Shown piece by piece: positions 16,455-25,950 of a stretch of 64,000 nt of DNA. This DNA is from Paenibacillus cremeus (GTDB lineage: Bacteria; Bacillota; Bacilli; Paenibacillales; NBRC-103111). Position numbers and translations under genes: made by a program. Below the pieces are notes generated by a model. It ran no database searches, was not told the DNA's origin, and saw only the letters and a list, made by a program, of their open reading frames with translations. Within the stretch, counting starts at the first letter, position 1, and each line of letters starts with the position of its first letter. The stretch is taken from contig NZ_VNJI01000034.1 in assembly GCF_007786445.1 (NCBI RefSeq), positions 18,075-82,074 of the forward strand, given 5' to 3'.

Positions 16455-17612
16455 ATGAGGCTGAGAAAGCTCCTAGCCCTTTTCCTTACTTTTTCCCTCC
16501 TACTAGGCTGTACGTCTAACCCTGCGAAGCCGTCGTCGGCAAGTCCTTCGGCAGAGCCTAGTGCGGAATCATCATTGCCTGCGGCGCCCGGTATGAATGG
16601 CAAGGCGGTTGGCTTTTTGTTCGTGGGCGGCACCGATGACTTCGGATACAATCAAGCGATTTATCAATCAACGGTCGCGGTGGACAATGCCTTTCCCGAC
16701 CTCAATATCATCCGCAAGGAGAATATTCCCGAGTCCGCGGAGTCGGAGAAAGCGATGGAGGATATGATCAAGTCCGGCGCCCGAATCGTGTTTGCGACCT
16801 CCAGCGGCTATACGAAATTCGCAGCGAATGTGGCCAAGCGGCATCCGGAAGTGATTTTTTACGTGCAAGGCGGGGATCAGACGCTTCCGAATATGGGAAC
16901 CTTTGCTTTCTCGTTCTGGAAAGAGATGTACTTGATGGGCTATGCCGCAGGCAAGCAATCGAAAAGCGGTAAGACAGGCTTCGTCGTTGCTTTTCCTTCC
17001 AGCCGGCTTCTGCTGCAGGTTAACGCATTCACGGTCGGGCTGCGCGCGGCCCAGCCGAAGGCGACTGCGAAGGTCGTGTTTATTAACAACTGGTGCGATC
17101 CCGTGAAGCAAGCCGATGCAGCAACCAACCTGATCGATGAAGGCATTGACGTCATTACGCAGGTACAGAACTGTACGAAGACGATTCACCAAATCGCGGA
17201 AAAGCAAGGCATCAAAACGATCGGCTATCAAGTCGACGGCTCGAACATTGCGCCCAAAAGCTGGTTGACGGGTCTCGTGTTCGATCGCTCCAAGCTGTTC
17301 ATCGATATGGTCAAAACGGCTCAAGAAGGGCGCTTCACTGGAAGCCGCTATGACGGGTCGCTGATTTTGCAGAATGACACGGAAAAAGTAATCCAAATGG
17401 CCAGCTTCGGTCAAAGCGTCCCTGACGAGCTGAAGCACCTCATGAGCCGCCAGCTCAGCGACATTCAATCCGGTAAGCTAAAGCCGCTCGTAGGCCCCAT
17501 CAAGGATCAGGCGGGAGCTGTTCGCATTGCAGCAGGCGCATCGCCCACCGAAGAAGAGCTCAATAAAACGAACTATTTTGTTGAAGGCGTCATAGGAGAG
17601 ATACCAAAATGA
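16455..17612 (+). CDS. BMP-family ligand-binding lipoprotein
   Basis: The product is 385 residues. A lipobox LLGC (Cys 19) follows the signal peptide, then a Ser/Pro/Ala-rich spacer. From about residue 48 the body is that of the basic membrane protein / PnrA-like periplasmic-binding family (AVGFLFVGGTDDFGYNQAIY, ATSSGYTKFA, MYLMGYAAGKQSKSGKTGFV, GIDVITQ, IKTIGYQVDG). Family members often bind nucleosides, purines or autoinducer-like ligands. No ABC permease or ATPase is nearby. The stop overlaps the hybrid-kinase start (ATGA), so it probably serves as the kinase's sensing partner and not in uptake; this is an inference. Confidence 0.9.
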   Translation: MRLRKLLALFLTFSLLLGCTSNPAKPSSASPSAEPSAESSLPAAPGMNGKAVGFLFVGGTDDFGYNQAIYQSTVAVDNAFPDLNIIRKENIPESAESEKAMEDMIKSGARIVFATSSGYTKFAANVAKRHPEVIFYVQGGDQTLPNMGTFAFSFWKEMYLMGYAAGKQSKSGKTGFVVAFPSSRLLLQVNAFTVGLRAAQPKATAKVVFINNWCDPVKQADAATNLIDEGIDVITQVQNCTKTIHQIAEKQGIKTIGYQVDGSNIAPKSWLTGLVFDRSKLFIDMVKTAQEGRFTGSRYDGSLILQNDTEKVIQMASFGQSVPDELKHLMSRQLSDIQSGKLKPLVGPIKDQAGAVRIAAGASPTEEELNKTNYFVEGVIGEIPK

Positions 17613-20600
17613 AGTTATTCCATGTGCGATTCCTCGTCGTTTCCTTCAGCGTCGTCATTATACTGCTGCTCGGTAAGCTGGTGTATAACTATGATCAAAT
17701 GACCCTGTTCAACAAAAACGTGCAAACGATGCTGTCCTCCGATCTTCCGACCTTGAGCTTGAACCAGAAGCTCCTGTTTGAGCTCTCGGAGCGGCGATCC
17801 CTCGTGCGCAGCTATTTATTATCCGGCAATGAGCTGGATAAGAAAAAATACCTCACCGTTACGATGGCGATGGGACAGCATTTTAAAGAGCTTCTCGACC
17901 ACCCGAACGGTCAATCGACGGATGTAATCGCGCAGCTGATCAAGGACAATGAAAAGATGGGCGGCCTGATCGATGAGCAGGTATTCAAGGTGTACGACCG
18001 GGGCAGCCCTCTGGTTGCCCAGGAAACGTTTCGGGAATTTGTGCGTCCAGTATCGGATACGCTGTTCGACAAGCTCAGCACGCTGAAGGATGACAGTGAA
18101 GAACGGATTTTGTCCTCCGGCAATCAGCTTCTGGATGCCAGCCATACGCTGCTGTTGACCGTCATCATCGTGTCTTTAATGATCATTCTGATTATCCTTG
18201 CGATTGCGGTGATCAACTCACGGTTTATCGCCAGTGCCTTCCGCAAAATCCATAAACAAAATTACATGCTCGGCAAAAATGCCAAGGAACTGGAAAATAA
18301 AAATAGCGAGCTGTTCCAAACGAAAGAGCAGTTGAAGAACATTTTCGACAGCATGGAGGTCGCCGCCTTCTCCACCAACCTCAAAACCATGGAGCTGCTG
18401 CAGCTTTCTCCTGCGGTTGAAACCATTACTGGGGTTCCGCTCGAAGATTTTTTCAACCATGTTGGGCGCTGGAAGGAACTGGTGCATCCGGAGGATTTGC
18501 CGATCTATGAGGCTGCGCGGGAGGAATATACACAGGGGCTGAAATCGGATCGAGATTACCGAATTATTCGGCCGGACGGCGAGCTGCGCTGGATTCACAG
18601 CGTCATCACACCGATCTTCGATCTTGACGGTTCCCATTACCAAATCACCGGCATTCTGAATGATGTCACCGAGCGGAAGCTGGCAGAGGATGTGCGGAAC
18701 AGATATGAAGCGGAGCTCACCGCTGCGCGCGATGAAGCGATCTTAGCCTCCTCGGTGAAGAGCCAATTTCTAGCCGCGATGAGTCACGAGATGCGTTCGC
18801 CATTGAATGCGATCATCGGGATGGCTGAGATTTTGCAAAATACGCCGATTACGTCGCAGCAGCACAGCTATCTGCAATCGCTCCTTCGAGCGTCGGATTC
18901 GCTCTTACAGCTAATCAATCAGCTTCTGGATTTGTCCAAAATCGAGGAAGGCCACCTGCAGCTGGAAGATGAGCCGTTTGATCTTATCGAGCTGGTCGAG
19001 AAAACGATGGAAATCATGGCCATCAATGCCCATTCCAAAGGGCTGGAGCTAATCTGCGACATCGCCTCTGCTGTGCCGCATAAAGTGACCGGGGATCCGG
19101 AGCGGCTGAGACAAATTTTAATTAATTTGGTCAGCAACGCCATAAAATTTACGCCTAATGGAGAAATCGGCGTGACGGTTACGCATCAGCAGCTTGAAAA
19201 TGAGGGCGGCCGGTTTGTTTTTTCCATTCGGGATACGGGGATCGGCATTCCAGCCGACAAATTGGAGTCCATCTTCAACCGGTTTACCCAAGTCGACGCA
19301 TCGACGACACGCAAATATGGCGGAACCGGGCTGGGTCTTACGATCTCCCGCGACTTGGCCCGCTTGATGAAGGGCGATGTAACCGTGAAGAGCGTGAACG
19401 GCATCGGTAGCACCTTTACCCTATCCGTGCCGCTGGACATCGATCCTGCTTCAGAGCCGTTTCCTGCCTCGTTTGACTTTTTGCAGGGGCTTCGCATCCT
19501 GGTTGTGGACGACAATTCCACCAACCTGTTTATTCTGAGCAAGCTATTAACGAGTCGAGGCGCCCGGGTATCCGAGGCCGATCATGGGCTGACCGCACTG
19601 GATAAAATTAAAGATGCGATCGACAGCGGAGATCCGTACCGATTCATCCTGTTGGACTACCACATGCCTGACTTTGACGGCCTGCACGTAGCCCAAAAAA
19701 TCAAGGAGCAGTACCAGGATATTAAAACCACCATTCTGATGCTCTCCTCCGATAACATTTCGACCACGGTGAAGCAGACGGAACGACTCGGGATCGAGCG
19801 ATTCCTAGTGAAGCCGATCAAGCAGATGGAGCTGCTCACGATGATGAAGGAAGCGCTGGAGAAAAAGCAGCAGCTGTACTCCGAGCTCCTGCAATCCCAA
19901 CCGGCATCACAGCCGCTGCTGCCGCTTCGCATCTTGCTCGTAGAAGATAATGACGACAACCAGCTCATTATTCAAACGATGCTGGGCCAAACGCCATATC
20001 AACTGGATGTCGCCAGCGACGGCGCTGAGGCTTGCGAGAAGGTCAAGCAAAAGACGTACGATCTGGTGCTGATGGATATGCAGATGCCGGTCATGGACGG
20101 CTATACGGCCACGCAGGAGATTCGGCGCTGGGAGCAAGCAACTGGACAGACGCCGCTCACGATCTATGCGCTTACCGCCCATGCTCTTAAAGAAGATCGG
20201 CAAAAGTGCCTGGATGCCGGCTGTGACGCGCATTTGACCAAGCCGATCACACAGCACACGCTGCTGCAGGCGATCTATGAATTCAGCGTTAACCATTCAC
20301 CGAGCTTGCCGCAGCTTCCTTCGCTGCAGCCGAACTCGAATACGGTCAATGTGAACGCAGGCTTTCAGCACTTGATTCCTGGCTACCTGGAGAAGCGCCG
20401 TTCAAACCTCATCACGATTCCACAGTGGCTTGCTGCAGGCGATTATGAAAGCATCCGCATCCTCGGCCACAGCCTCAAGGGCTCCGGCGCCAGCTACGGC
20501 CTCGAGCGCATCAGCGACATCGGTGCGGAGCTCGAGCAAGCGGCTAAGGACCGGAACGCCGATTGGATCCGGATCAGCGTGCAGGCGATGCGGGAGTATT

Positions 20601-20629
20601 TGGCGCATTTGGAGATTACTTATGTGTAA
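17609..20629 (+). CDS. Hybrid sensor histidine kinase with PAS, two receivers and HPt
   Basis: The product is 1006 residues. Membrane segments at about 9-25 and 183-205 enclose a mostly helical extracellular sensor of about 155 residues. A coiled region leads to a PAS/PAC domain (about 240-370). HisKA carries His 393 (MSHEMRSPLNAIIG), and HATPase (about 490-615) has the N, G1 and G2 boxes (NLVSNAIKFTPNGE, DTGIGIP, GGTGLGLTIS). Receiver 1 has Asp 683 (LLDYHMPDFDG), receiver 2 has Asp 823 (LMDMQMPVMDG), and a C-terminal HPt has His 954 (LGHSLKGSGASYGLE). This is a full phosphorelay in one chain. It is coupled to the BMP lipoprotein gene by ATGA and follows the diguanylate cyclase, its likely output. 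Confidence 0.95.
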   Translation: MKLFHVRFLVVSFSVVIILLLGKLVYNYDQMTLFNKNVQTMLSSDLPTLSLNQKLLFELSERRSLVRSYLLSGNELDKKKYLTVTMAMGQHFKELLDHPNGQSTDVIAQLIKDNEKMGGLIDEQVFKVYDRGSPLVAQETFREFVRPVSDTLFDKLSTLKDDSEERILSSGNQLLDASHTLLLTVIIVSLMIILIILAIAVINSRFIASAFRKIHKQNYMLGKNAKELENKNSELFQTKEQLKNIFDSMEVAAFSTNLKTMELLQLSPAVETITGVPLEDFFNHVGRWKELVHPEDLPIYEAAREEYTQGLKSDRDYRIIRPDGELRWIHSVITPIFDLDGSHYQITGILNDVTERKLAEDVRNRYEAELTAARDEAILASSVKSQFLAAMSHEMRSPLNAIIGMAEILQNTPITSQQHSYLQSLLRASDSLLQLINQLLDLSKIEEGHLQLEDEPFDLIELVEKTMEIMAINAHSKGLELICDIASAVPHKVTGDPERLRQILINLVSNAIKFTPNGEIGVTVTHQQLENEGGRFVFSIRDTGIGIPADKLESIFNRFTQVDASTTRKYGGTGLGLTISRDLARLMKGDVTVKSVNGIGSTFTLSVPLDIDPASEPFPASFDFLQGLRILVVDDNSTNLFILSKLLTSRGARVSEADHGLTALDKIKDAIDSGDPYRFILLDYHMPDFDGLHVAQKIKEQYQDIKTTILMLSSDNISTTVKQTERLGIERFLVKPIKQMELLTMMKEALEKKQQLYSELLQSQPASQPLLPLRILLVEDNDDNQLIIQTMLGQTPYQLDVASDGAEACEKVKQKTYDLVLMDMQMPVMDGYTATQEIRRWEQATGQTPLTIYALTAHALKEDRQKCLDAGCDAHLTKPITQHTLLQAIYEFSVNHSPSLPQLPSLQPNSNTVNVNAGFQHLIPGYLEKRRSNLITIPQWLAAGDYESIRILGHSLKGSGASYGLERISDIGAELEQAAKDRNADWIRISVQAMREYLAHLEITYV

Positions 20630-20640
20630 TAAGAGCACAG

Positions 20641-20671
20641 AGGTCTCCGCTTTCGAGCGGAGGCCTTTTTG
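20641..20671 (+). terminator. Intrinsic terminator of the signalling operon
   Basis: CTCCGCT-TTCG-AGCGGAG is extended by outer AGG/CCT pairs and followed by TTTTT. Confidence 0.88.
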
Positions 20672-20683
20672 TGATGTAAATGC

Positions 20684-20720
20684 AAAAAAAAGAGGACGCC
20701 ATTGCTGGCCGTCCTCTTTA
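20684..20720 (-). terminator. Intrinsic terminator of the uronate operon
   Basis: AAAGAGGACG (20689-20698) pairs with CGTCCTCTTT (20710-20719), with a T run on the minus strand, directly after uxaC. Confidence 0.88.
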
Positions 20721-20742
20721 CTTATGCAATAAAACTTAAATA

Positions 20743-22155
20743 TTAGAGACCGAAATCGAAGTATTCCTTCGCGTTCGTGTAGGAAATATTTTGGACCATG
20801 TTTCCGAGCAGCTCCATGTCGTTAGGCGCTTCGCCGTCCTCGACCCATTCGCCGATCAGGTTGCAAAGAATGCGGCGGAAGTACTCGTGTCTTGGGTAAG
20901 ACAGCAGACTGCGGGAATCCGTCAGCATCCCTACGAAGCGGCTGAGCAGTCCATTGTTCGCGAGCGCGTTCATTTGCTCAATCATGCCGAGCTTCGTATC
21001 GAGGAACCACCAAGCCGATCCGAGCTGGAGTTTGCCAGCTACGCCGCCGCCCTGGAAGCTGCCCATCAACGAGGCAAGGACGTAATGATCCTTCGGATTA
21101 AGCGAGTACAGGATCGTTTTTGGCAGCGAGTCGGTGCTAGCCAAGCCGTCCAGCAGCCTTGCAAGCGGACCGGCGATGTTCGTGTCGTTGATCGAGTCGT
21201 AGCCCGTATCCGGACCCAGCTTCGCGAGCATACGAGTGTTGTTCGCACGGTGAGCGCTGATATGGAACTGCATGACCCAGCCGAGCTCAGCATACAGCTT
21301 GCCGAGGAACGTGTAAGTATACGTTTTGTACTTATTCTCTTCTTCGAAGCTAACGGCTTGTCCTTGCAGCGCTTTGGCAAAAATCGCTGCTGCTTCGTCT
21401 TTGTTCGTTTCAGCAAATGGCACGAAGTCCAAAGCATGGTCGGATACGCGGCCGCCGATCGAGTGGAAGAAACGTACACGGGATTCCATGGCAGCCAGGA
21501 ATTCATCGTAATTGCTTACTTTTTGGCTGGCAGCTTGCTCAAGCTTTTGTACCCATGGCACAAATGTTGGACGGTTGATCTCAAGGCCTTTGTCAGGACG
21601 GAAGGACGGCAATACTTTGCACTCAAAATCCTTGATATCCTTGATCTTGATGTGGTACTCCAAGGAATCCGTCGGGTCGTCAGTGGTGCAGACCACTTTA
21701 ACGTTCGACTTGGTGATTAAATCACGGGCTGCGAAGCCTTCGCCGTTCAGCTGTGCGTTAACCTTTTCCCAGATGACCGGAGCGTTCTTCTCATTAATCA
21801 GCTCGTACACGCCGAAGAAGCGCTGCAGCTCGAGGTGGGACCAGTGGTACAGCGGGTTGCCGATGGCGTTAGGAACGGTTTTGGCATAGGCCAGGAATCG
21901 ATCGTAGTCGCTTGCGCCTTCGCCGCCAGTAACGTACTGCTCTTCTGCCCCATTCGCTCTCATGACGCGCCACTTGTAGTGGTCACCATACAGCCAAGCT
22001 TCCGTCAAGTTGGAGAAACGAATGTTTTCATAAATTTCTTGCGGACTCAAGTGGCAGTGGTAGTCGATAATCGGCATTTGCTTTGCGTATTCATGATACA
22101 GCTTCACTGCCGTTTCGTTATTCAGCAAAAAGTTATCATCCAAAAACGGTTTCAT
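20743..22155 (-). CDS. uxaC: Glucuronate (uronate) isomerase UxaC
   Basis: The product is 470 residues, the usual length of the family. It interconverts D-glucuronate with D-fructuronate and D-galacturonate with D-tagaturonate in the cytoplasm. The N terminus has the family's metal-site start MPIIDYHCHLSPQEIYENI, followed by LTEAWLYGDHYKWR. Other conserved stretches are VVCTTDDPTDSLEYH, FRPDKG, MQFHISAHRANN and GSAWWFLDTK. GGGAGG precedes the start. It is the second gene of an operon behind the tagaturonate epimerase, and the pair would turn galacturonate into fructuronate. The divergent AraC regulator at 23878 is the probable controller. Confidence 0.96.
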   Translation of the reverse strand: MKPFLDDNFLLNNETAVKLYHEYAKQMPIIDYHCHLSPQEIYENIRFSNLTEAWLYGDHYKWRVMRANGAEEQYVTGGEGASDYDRFLAYAKTVPNAIGNPLYHWSHLELQRFFGVYELINEKNAPVIWEKVNAQLNGEGFAARDLITKSNVKVVCTTDDPTDSLEYHIKIKDIKDFECKVLPSFRPDKGLEINRPTFVPWVQKLEQAASQKVSNYDEFLAAMESRVRFFHSIGGRVSDHALDFVPFAETNKDEAAAIFAKALQGQAVSFEEENKYKTYTYTFLGKLYAELGWVMQFHISAHRANNTRMLAKLGPDTGYDSINDTNIAGPLARLLDGLASTDSLPKTILYSLNPKDHYVLASLMGSFQGGGVAGKLQLGSAWWFLDTKLGMIEQMNALANNGLLSRFVGMLTDSRSLLSYPRHEYFRRILCNLIGEWVEDGEAPNDMELLGNMVQNISYTNAKEYFDFGL

Positions 22156-22193
22156 TCGAGAACGCCTCCCGTTAGTTAGTTTGTTTTACTGAT

Positions 22194-23693
22194 TTACTTG
22201 CCCAACAGATCCAAGTGCTTGCCGATGTGGCTGATCAGCGATTGCGCATAAGCTTCCTCTTGCTCGCTCAGCGTGCGGAAGAACTCGTCCTTGAACAAGG
22301 AATTGCCTTGTGCATCCTTAGCTTGCAGCAAGATACCGTAGGTGATGTGGATCAATTGACGTGCATTTTCTTCGTCCATGTACGTGTGCAGGTCGGCATC
22401 AGCTACTTCGCTCAGCGGAGCGATCTTGTCCAGCTCAGCTTTAACATGGTAGTAAGCCGTAGCTTCTTCAAAATGATCCAGCGCATACTGATGCATTTTG
22501 CGGTACAGGGAAGGGTTCACTTTAGCCAACGTGCGAACGGCTTCGAGCCAGTTGGTGCCGGCTGTCTTCACATGGAAACGACCTTTGGTGTATTGGCCGA
22601 TCAGGGCAAATACGCTGAACTTGTCGCTGCCGGAGTGAATGCTGAGCTTGTACCCGAAGTCGTCGGCCAAACCAGCGTGGATAACCAATTCTTTCTCGAA
22701 TTGCGCGATGTCGCCAATGTAGTCGATCCCCTTCTGGAACTCGCCGCAGAAGCGTGGAGCCATGCTGTAGATCGTCATGCCGCGGCTGTACAGCTCTTTA
22801 GCAACGAAGAAGTGCGATTCAGGCGCTGTAGGAGTAGCCGTTTCGTCGATCGAGATTTCGAAGTCGATTTCGCGGCCTGCGGTAACGATGTAAGTATTAT
22901 ACACATGCTCCATGAAGTCGATAGCTGCGCCATAGATCAAAACGTTCTTGATCAGCGTCTCGCGATCAAAGGAGATCGTCGTGCCTGCTGCCGGGAACGC
23001 TTGGTTCAAGTAGCGTGCTTCGTAGTGGCTGCGTACGGATTCTGGAAGCTGATTATACTTCGCTTCTTGCTCGGCAGCAGAACTGCCTTCAATGCTGTTG
23101 TCGATTTTCTCGGAGCAGTCCAGCGTAAGCATCGTGAAGCCAAGACCGATGGACATCTCGATGTCCGCTTCCACCTTCAAGTGGTCGCCGTCTGCGCCGA
23201 AGCCGTCTTTGTAGCCTTCTTGGAATGCTGCGTAGCAAGCTGCGTCAACGACTTGCTTGTAGTCGCGGCCAGTCAGGTTCAGCTCGCGGATACTTTGCTG
23301 CGCCAGGATCGGACGAACGTCACGGCCTTTGACCGTTCTGATGTGACCAGGGGAAGCAATGCCCAGACGATCGCCAAGACCGATGGTTGCGATTTGCGTA
23401 CCGAATGCACGTGGAGCCGTGTATGGGAAGTACTTGTTGAGCACCAGACGATTCGCGTGTGTAAGCGGACACAATTTGCCGCCATCCTGTACTTCGCCTT
23501 CAAGCGCATCGTACAGCTCGCCTTCGCCCACAGCTACTATGTATTTCGTGTGGCTTGCGTTGTCCTTGATCATGAGCAGCTTGGTGGAGCCGGACTCCTC
23601 CAAAGACTGCGCGTATACTTTCACTTCGCCGCCGCTGATGCCTGTTACGTTTCCTGCGGCCAGGGCTTCGATAATCGGTTGAAACTTGCCCAT
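22194..23693 (-). CDS. uxaE: Tagaturonate epimerase (UxaE family)
   Basis: The product is 499 residues. The ATG at 23693 has GAGGAGG eight bases before it, so the longer frame upstream is not used. The sequence matches the UxaE-type epimerase family that converts D-tagaturonate to D-fructuronate and links galacturonate to the glucuronate branch; stretches supporting this include RAFGTQIATIGLGDRLGIA, DGFGADGDHLKVEADI, FEISIDETATPT and LSIHSGSDKFSVF. It is co-transcribed with uxaC, 38 bases downstream, which agrees with the assignment. No fructuronate reductase or dehydratase is in the window. Confidence 0.88.
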   Translation of the reverse strand: MGKFQPIIEALAAGNVTGISGGEVKVYAQSLEESGSTKLLMIKDNASHTKYIVAVGEGELYDALEGEVQDGGKLCPLTHANRLVLNKYFPYTAPRAFGTQIATIGLGDRLGIASPGHIRTVKGRDVRPILAQQSIRELNLTGRDYKQVVDAACYAAFQEGYKDGFGADGDHLKVEADIEMSIGLGFTMLTLDCSEKIDNSIEGSSAAEQEAKYNQLPESVRSHYEARYLNQAFPAAGTTISFDRETLIKNVLIYGAAIDFMEHVYNTYIVTAGREIDFEISIDETATPTAPESHFFVAKELYSRGMTIYSMAPRFCGEFQKGIDYIGDIAQFEKELVIHAGLADDFGYKLSIHSGSDKFSVFALIGQYTKGRFHVKTAGTNWLEAVRTLAKVNPSLYRKMHQYALDHFEEATAYYHVKAELDKIAPLSEVADADLHTYMDEENARQLIHITYGILLQAKDAQGNSLFKDEFFRTLSEQEEAYAQSLISHIGKHLDLLGK

Positions 23694-23824
23694 GAAATAG
23701 GACCTCCTCAAGAGAATATGTTTCCTCACTTATTTTAACGCAAAAATAGTTTAATTTCATGACTAATCTTGCTCGTTTAACGTGCAACATATGCTTTTCT
23801 TGCTGTGTCTTTTTGAATTTTTCT

Positions 23825-23832
23825 GCTACAAT
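23825..23832 (+). promoter_or_regulatory. Extended -10 promoter of the AraC regulator
   Basis: TGCTACAAT lies about 46 bases before the regulator start and resembles an extended -10. The 184-base divergent region between the epimerase and regulator genes must also hold the uxaE promoter and operator, which I could not pinpoint. Confidence 0.4.
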
Positions 23833-23877
23833 AAAAGCATTGTGACCACAGTAGCTACGGAAGAGAGGCAGACAGCG

Positions 23878-24759
23878 ATGAGCGAAACCATCGAGCTGAA
23901 TTACGGCGCGGAGGAGGACGATTTTTATATCCAGCATGTAAAACGGACGGAGCCCTTTGAGCGGACGAATCATTATCACGGGACGTACGAAATTTACTTT
24001 TTGCTGGCGGGACAGCGCACTTATTTCATTAAAGACCGATCCTACCTCATTTCCCCTGGTGATCTGGTATTCGTAGATAAGCTGGATTTGCATAAAACGC
24101 AGGACGTCGGCGAGCCGGGCCATGAGCGGATTGTCATTAATTTTAGTGACCGTTTCCTAGGCATGAGTCAGGCGAAATCGGACTTCACCCCCGGGAAAGA
24201 GCATCCCCTGTATACGCCTGCTTTATTCGCCGCATTTTCCCAGTCTACTCCGGTGTTTCGGCTGAAGCTGCAGGAGCAGATTTTCGTCCAGCAGCTGATG
24301 AACAAAATGACGCAGGAGCTCAAGGACAAAGCGACAGGCTATGAAACCTATGTCAAGCTGCTCTTGATGGAGCTTCTGCTGTTTGCCGGACGATGCGCGG
24401 AGCGGCAGGAAACGGCGGCTTTCGAGCAAGCGAGCCCGATGCATAAGAAAATATCCGAGGTGATCCGGCATATAAACGACAAATTCGATGAGCCGATGAC
24501 GCTGGCCGGATTGTCGGAGAAATTTTACATGAGCCCCTACTACTTAAGCCGTGCGTTTCGGGAGGTGACGGGCTTCACGTTCGTGGAGTATGTCAATACG
24601 ACCCGGATCAAGGAAGCGCAGCGCCTCTTGAAGGAAACGAAGCTCAAGATTATCGAGATCGCAGACGCCGTCGGATTTGAAAATATTGCTCATTTCGGCC
24701 GCATGTTTAAGAAGCTGACCGGTCTGACCCCGCTGGAGTACCGGAAGCTGAACCGATAA
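23878..24759 (+). CDS. AraC-family regulator, probable controller of the uronate operon
   Basis: The product is 293 residues from the ATG at 23878, preceded by AGAGAGG. The N-terminal cupin ligand domain (about 25-110) has NHYHGTYEIYFLLAGQRTYF and LISPGDLVFVDKLDLHKT. The C-terminal two helix-turn-helix units (about 195-293) include EPMTLAGLSEKFYMSPYYLS, IIEIADAVGFENIAHFGRMF and the closing LTPLEYRKL. It is divergent from uxaE-uxaC, so a uronate or its oligomer is a fair guess as effector. It is strikingly similar to the AraC regulator at 30496. Confidence 0.92.
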   Translation: MSETIELNYGAEEDDFYIQHVKRTEPFERTNHYHGTYEIYFLLAGQRTYFIKDRSYLISPGDLVFVDKLDLHKTQDVGEPGHERIVINFSDRFLGMSQAKSDFTPGKEHPLYTPALFAAFSQSTPVFRLKLQEQIFVQQLMNKMTQELKDKATGYETYVKLLLMELLLFAGRCAERQETAAFEQASPMHKKISEVIRHINDKFDEPMTLAGLSEKFYMSPYYLSRAFREVTGFTFVEYVNTTRIKEAQRLLKETKLKIIEIADAVGFENIAHFGRMFKKLTGLTPLEYRKLNR

Positions 24760-24846
24760 TTGCTTAGCAAGCTCGGCGCGGGATGCGCGGAGATTATGAG
24801 AAAAGACCTCGGATGCTGACGGAACGCTGATATCACCACAAGAAGA

Positions 24847-24874
24847 TTGTAAGCTGCAGCCCGTATGCTATAAT
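24847..24874 (+). promoter_or_regulatory. Promoter of the TagO/WecA-like gene
   Basis: TTGTAA, a 16-base spacer and TATAAT with the extended TGC in front. It lies about 50 bases before the TTG start. Confidence 0.65.
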
Positions 24875-24923
24875 TTGGCTATACTGCGTAATGTGTCACC
24901 TATCACCATCAGGAGGGATTCCA

Positions 24924-25883
24924 TTGCTGTACGTGTTAGCGTTTCTAGTGTCCTTTTTCATTGTTCTGCTGCTCATTCCTCCCTTACGCAAGCTTGCGTT
25001 TCGCATCGACTTCGTGGACAAGCCTAAGCCCAATGTCGAGCGAAAAATACACCGCGATCCGATCCCCTTAACTGCGGCGCTCGCCATTTTTGCCGGGTTC
25101 GTCTGCGCGTACCTGTTCTTTGTGAAGGACGACTGGAAGCAGACGGCTGGATTGTTATCGGGCTCGCTGCTGATCCTCGCCATCGGAACCATCGATGATT
25201 GGTATAAAACGCGCGGCAAGGAATTTCCCGCTTTGCCGAAGCTGATCGTGCAGGTTGCGGCGGCTGTGATCGTGTACTGCTCCGGCGTTGTGTTTTACGG
25301 CTTCCATAACCCGTTTACAGGCAATGAATTGATTTTGCCGGTTTGGCTGCAGTTTTTCTTTACGGTCACTTGGATTTTTGGCGTGACCACGGTGATCAAC
25401 TTCTCCGATGGGATGGACGGACTGGCCGGGGGCTTATCGGCGATTGCCGCCGTCACGCTGTTTATCGTCGCCGTGGCAAAGGGTCAAACGGACTCCGCGA
25501 TGATGGCGATCATCTTGGTCGGTGCAGCGCTGGCGTATCTTCGCTACAACAAGCCGCCGGCGAAGGTGTTCATGGGCGACGCGGGAGCGACGTTGTTCGG
25601 CTTCCTGCTCGCGGTCATTGCCCTTGATGGAGCGTTCAAGCAAGCCACGGTGCTGTCGCTGCTCATTCCGATTCTCGCGCTGGGCGTGCCGATTTTCGAT
25701 AATTTGTTCGTCGTCTTCAAGCGGCTGAAGAACGGCAAGCCTATCTATTTGGCGGACGCGAGCCAAGCGCATTACCGGCTGCTAAAAACCGGACTGAGCC
25801 CGAAGCAGGTTGTGCTGTTCTTGTGCTTGATCAACACGTGCTTCGGCTTGACGTCGATCATTTTGCTGCTTCTATCGGTGTGA
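24924..25883 (+). CDS. Undecaprenyl-phosphate N-acetylglucosamine-1-phosphate transferase (TagO/WecA family)
   Basis: The product is 319 residues from a TTG at 24924; AGGAGGG is six bases before it, and the in-frame ATG at 24891 has no ribosome site. It shows about ten membrane helices. The cytoplasmic loops hold the family motifs: FVDKPKPNVERKIHRDPIPL, IDDWYKT, INFSDGMDGLAGG, VFMGDAGATLFGF and DASQAHYRLLKTG. The enzyme moves GlcNAc-1-phosphate from UDP-GlcNAc to the lipid carrier and so starts wall teichoic acid or another wall polysaccharide. In an SLH-bearing organism that polymer may be the secondary wall polysaccharide to which SLH proteins bind. It is a single gene. Confidence 0.92.
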   Translation: MLYVLAFLVSFFIVLLLIPPLRKLAFRIDFVDKPKPNVERKIHRDPIPLTAALAIFAGFVCAYLFFVKDDWKQTAGLLSGSLLILAIGTIDDWYKTRGKEFPALPKLIVQVAAAVIVYCSGVVFYGFHNPFTGNELILPVWLQFFFTVTWIFGVTTVINFSDGMDGLAGGLSAIAAVTLFIVAVAKGQTDSAMMAIILVGAALAYLRYNKPPAKVFMGDAGATLFGFLLAVIALDGAFKQATVLSLLIPILALGVPIFDNLFVVFKRLKNGKPIYLADASQAHYRLLKTGLSPKQVVLFLCLINTCFGLTSIILLLLSV

Positions 25884-25892
25884 ACATATGTG

Positions 25893-25925
25893 AAAGACCC
25901 TGGCCAGAGGTGGTCAGGGTCTTTG
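25893..25925. terminator. Bidirectional terminator between the TagO-like gene and selO
   Basis: AAAGACCCTG pairs with CAGGGTCTTT, with an inner CCA/TGG pair. It lies between convergent genes. Confidence 0.85.
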
Positions 25926-25950
25926 TTCGTGTCAGGTGGTATTTTCCAAA

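Noticed and set aside
22215..23738. Open frame of 507 codons antisense to the tagaturonate epimerase gene
   Set aside because: It mirrors the real gene's codon pattern, has no ribosome site or recognisable domain, and the minus-strand gene is clearly a known family.
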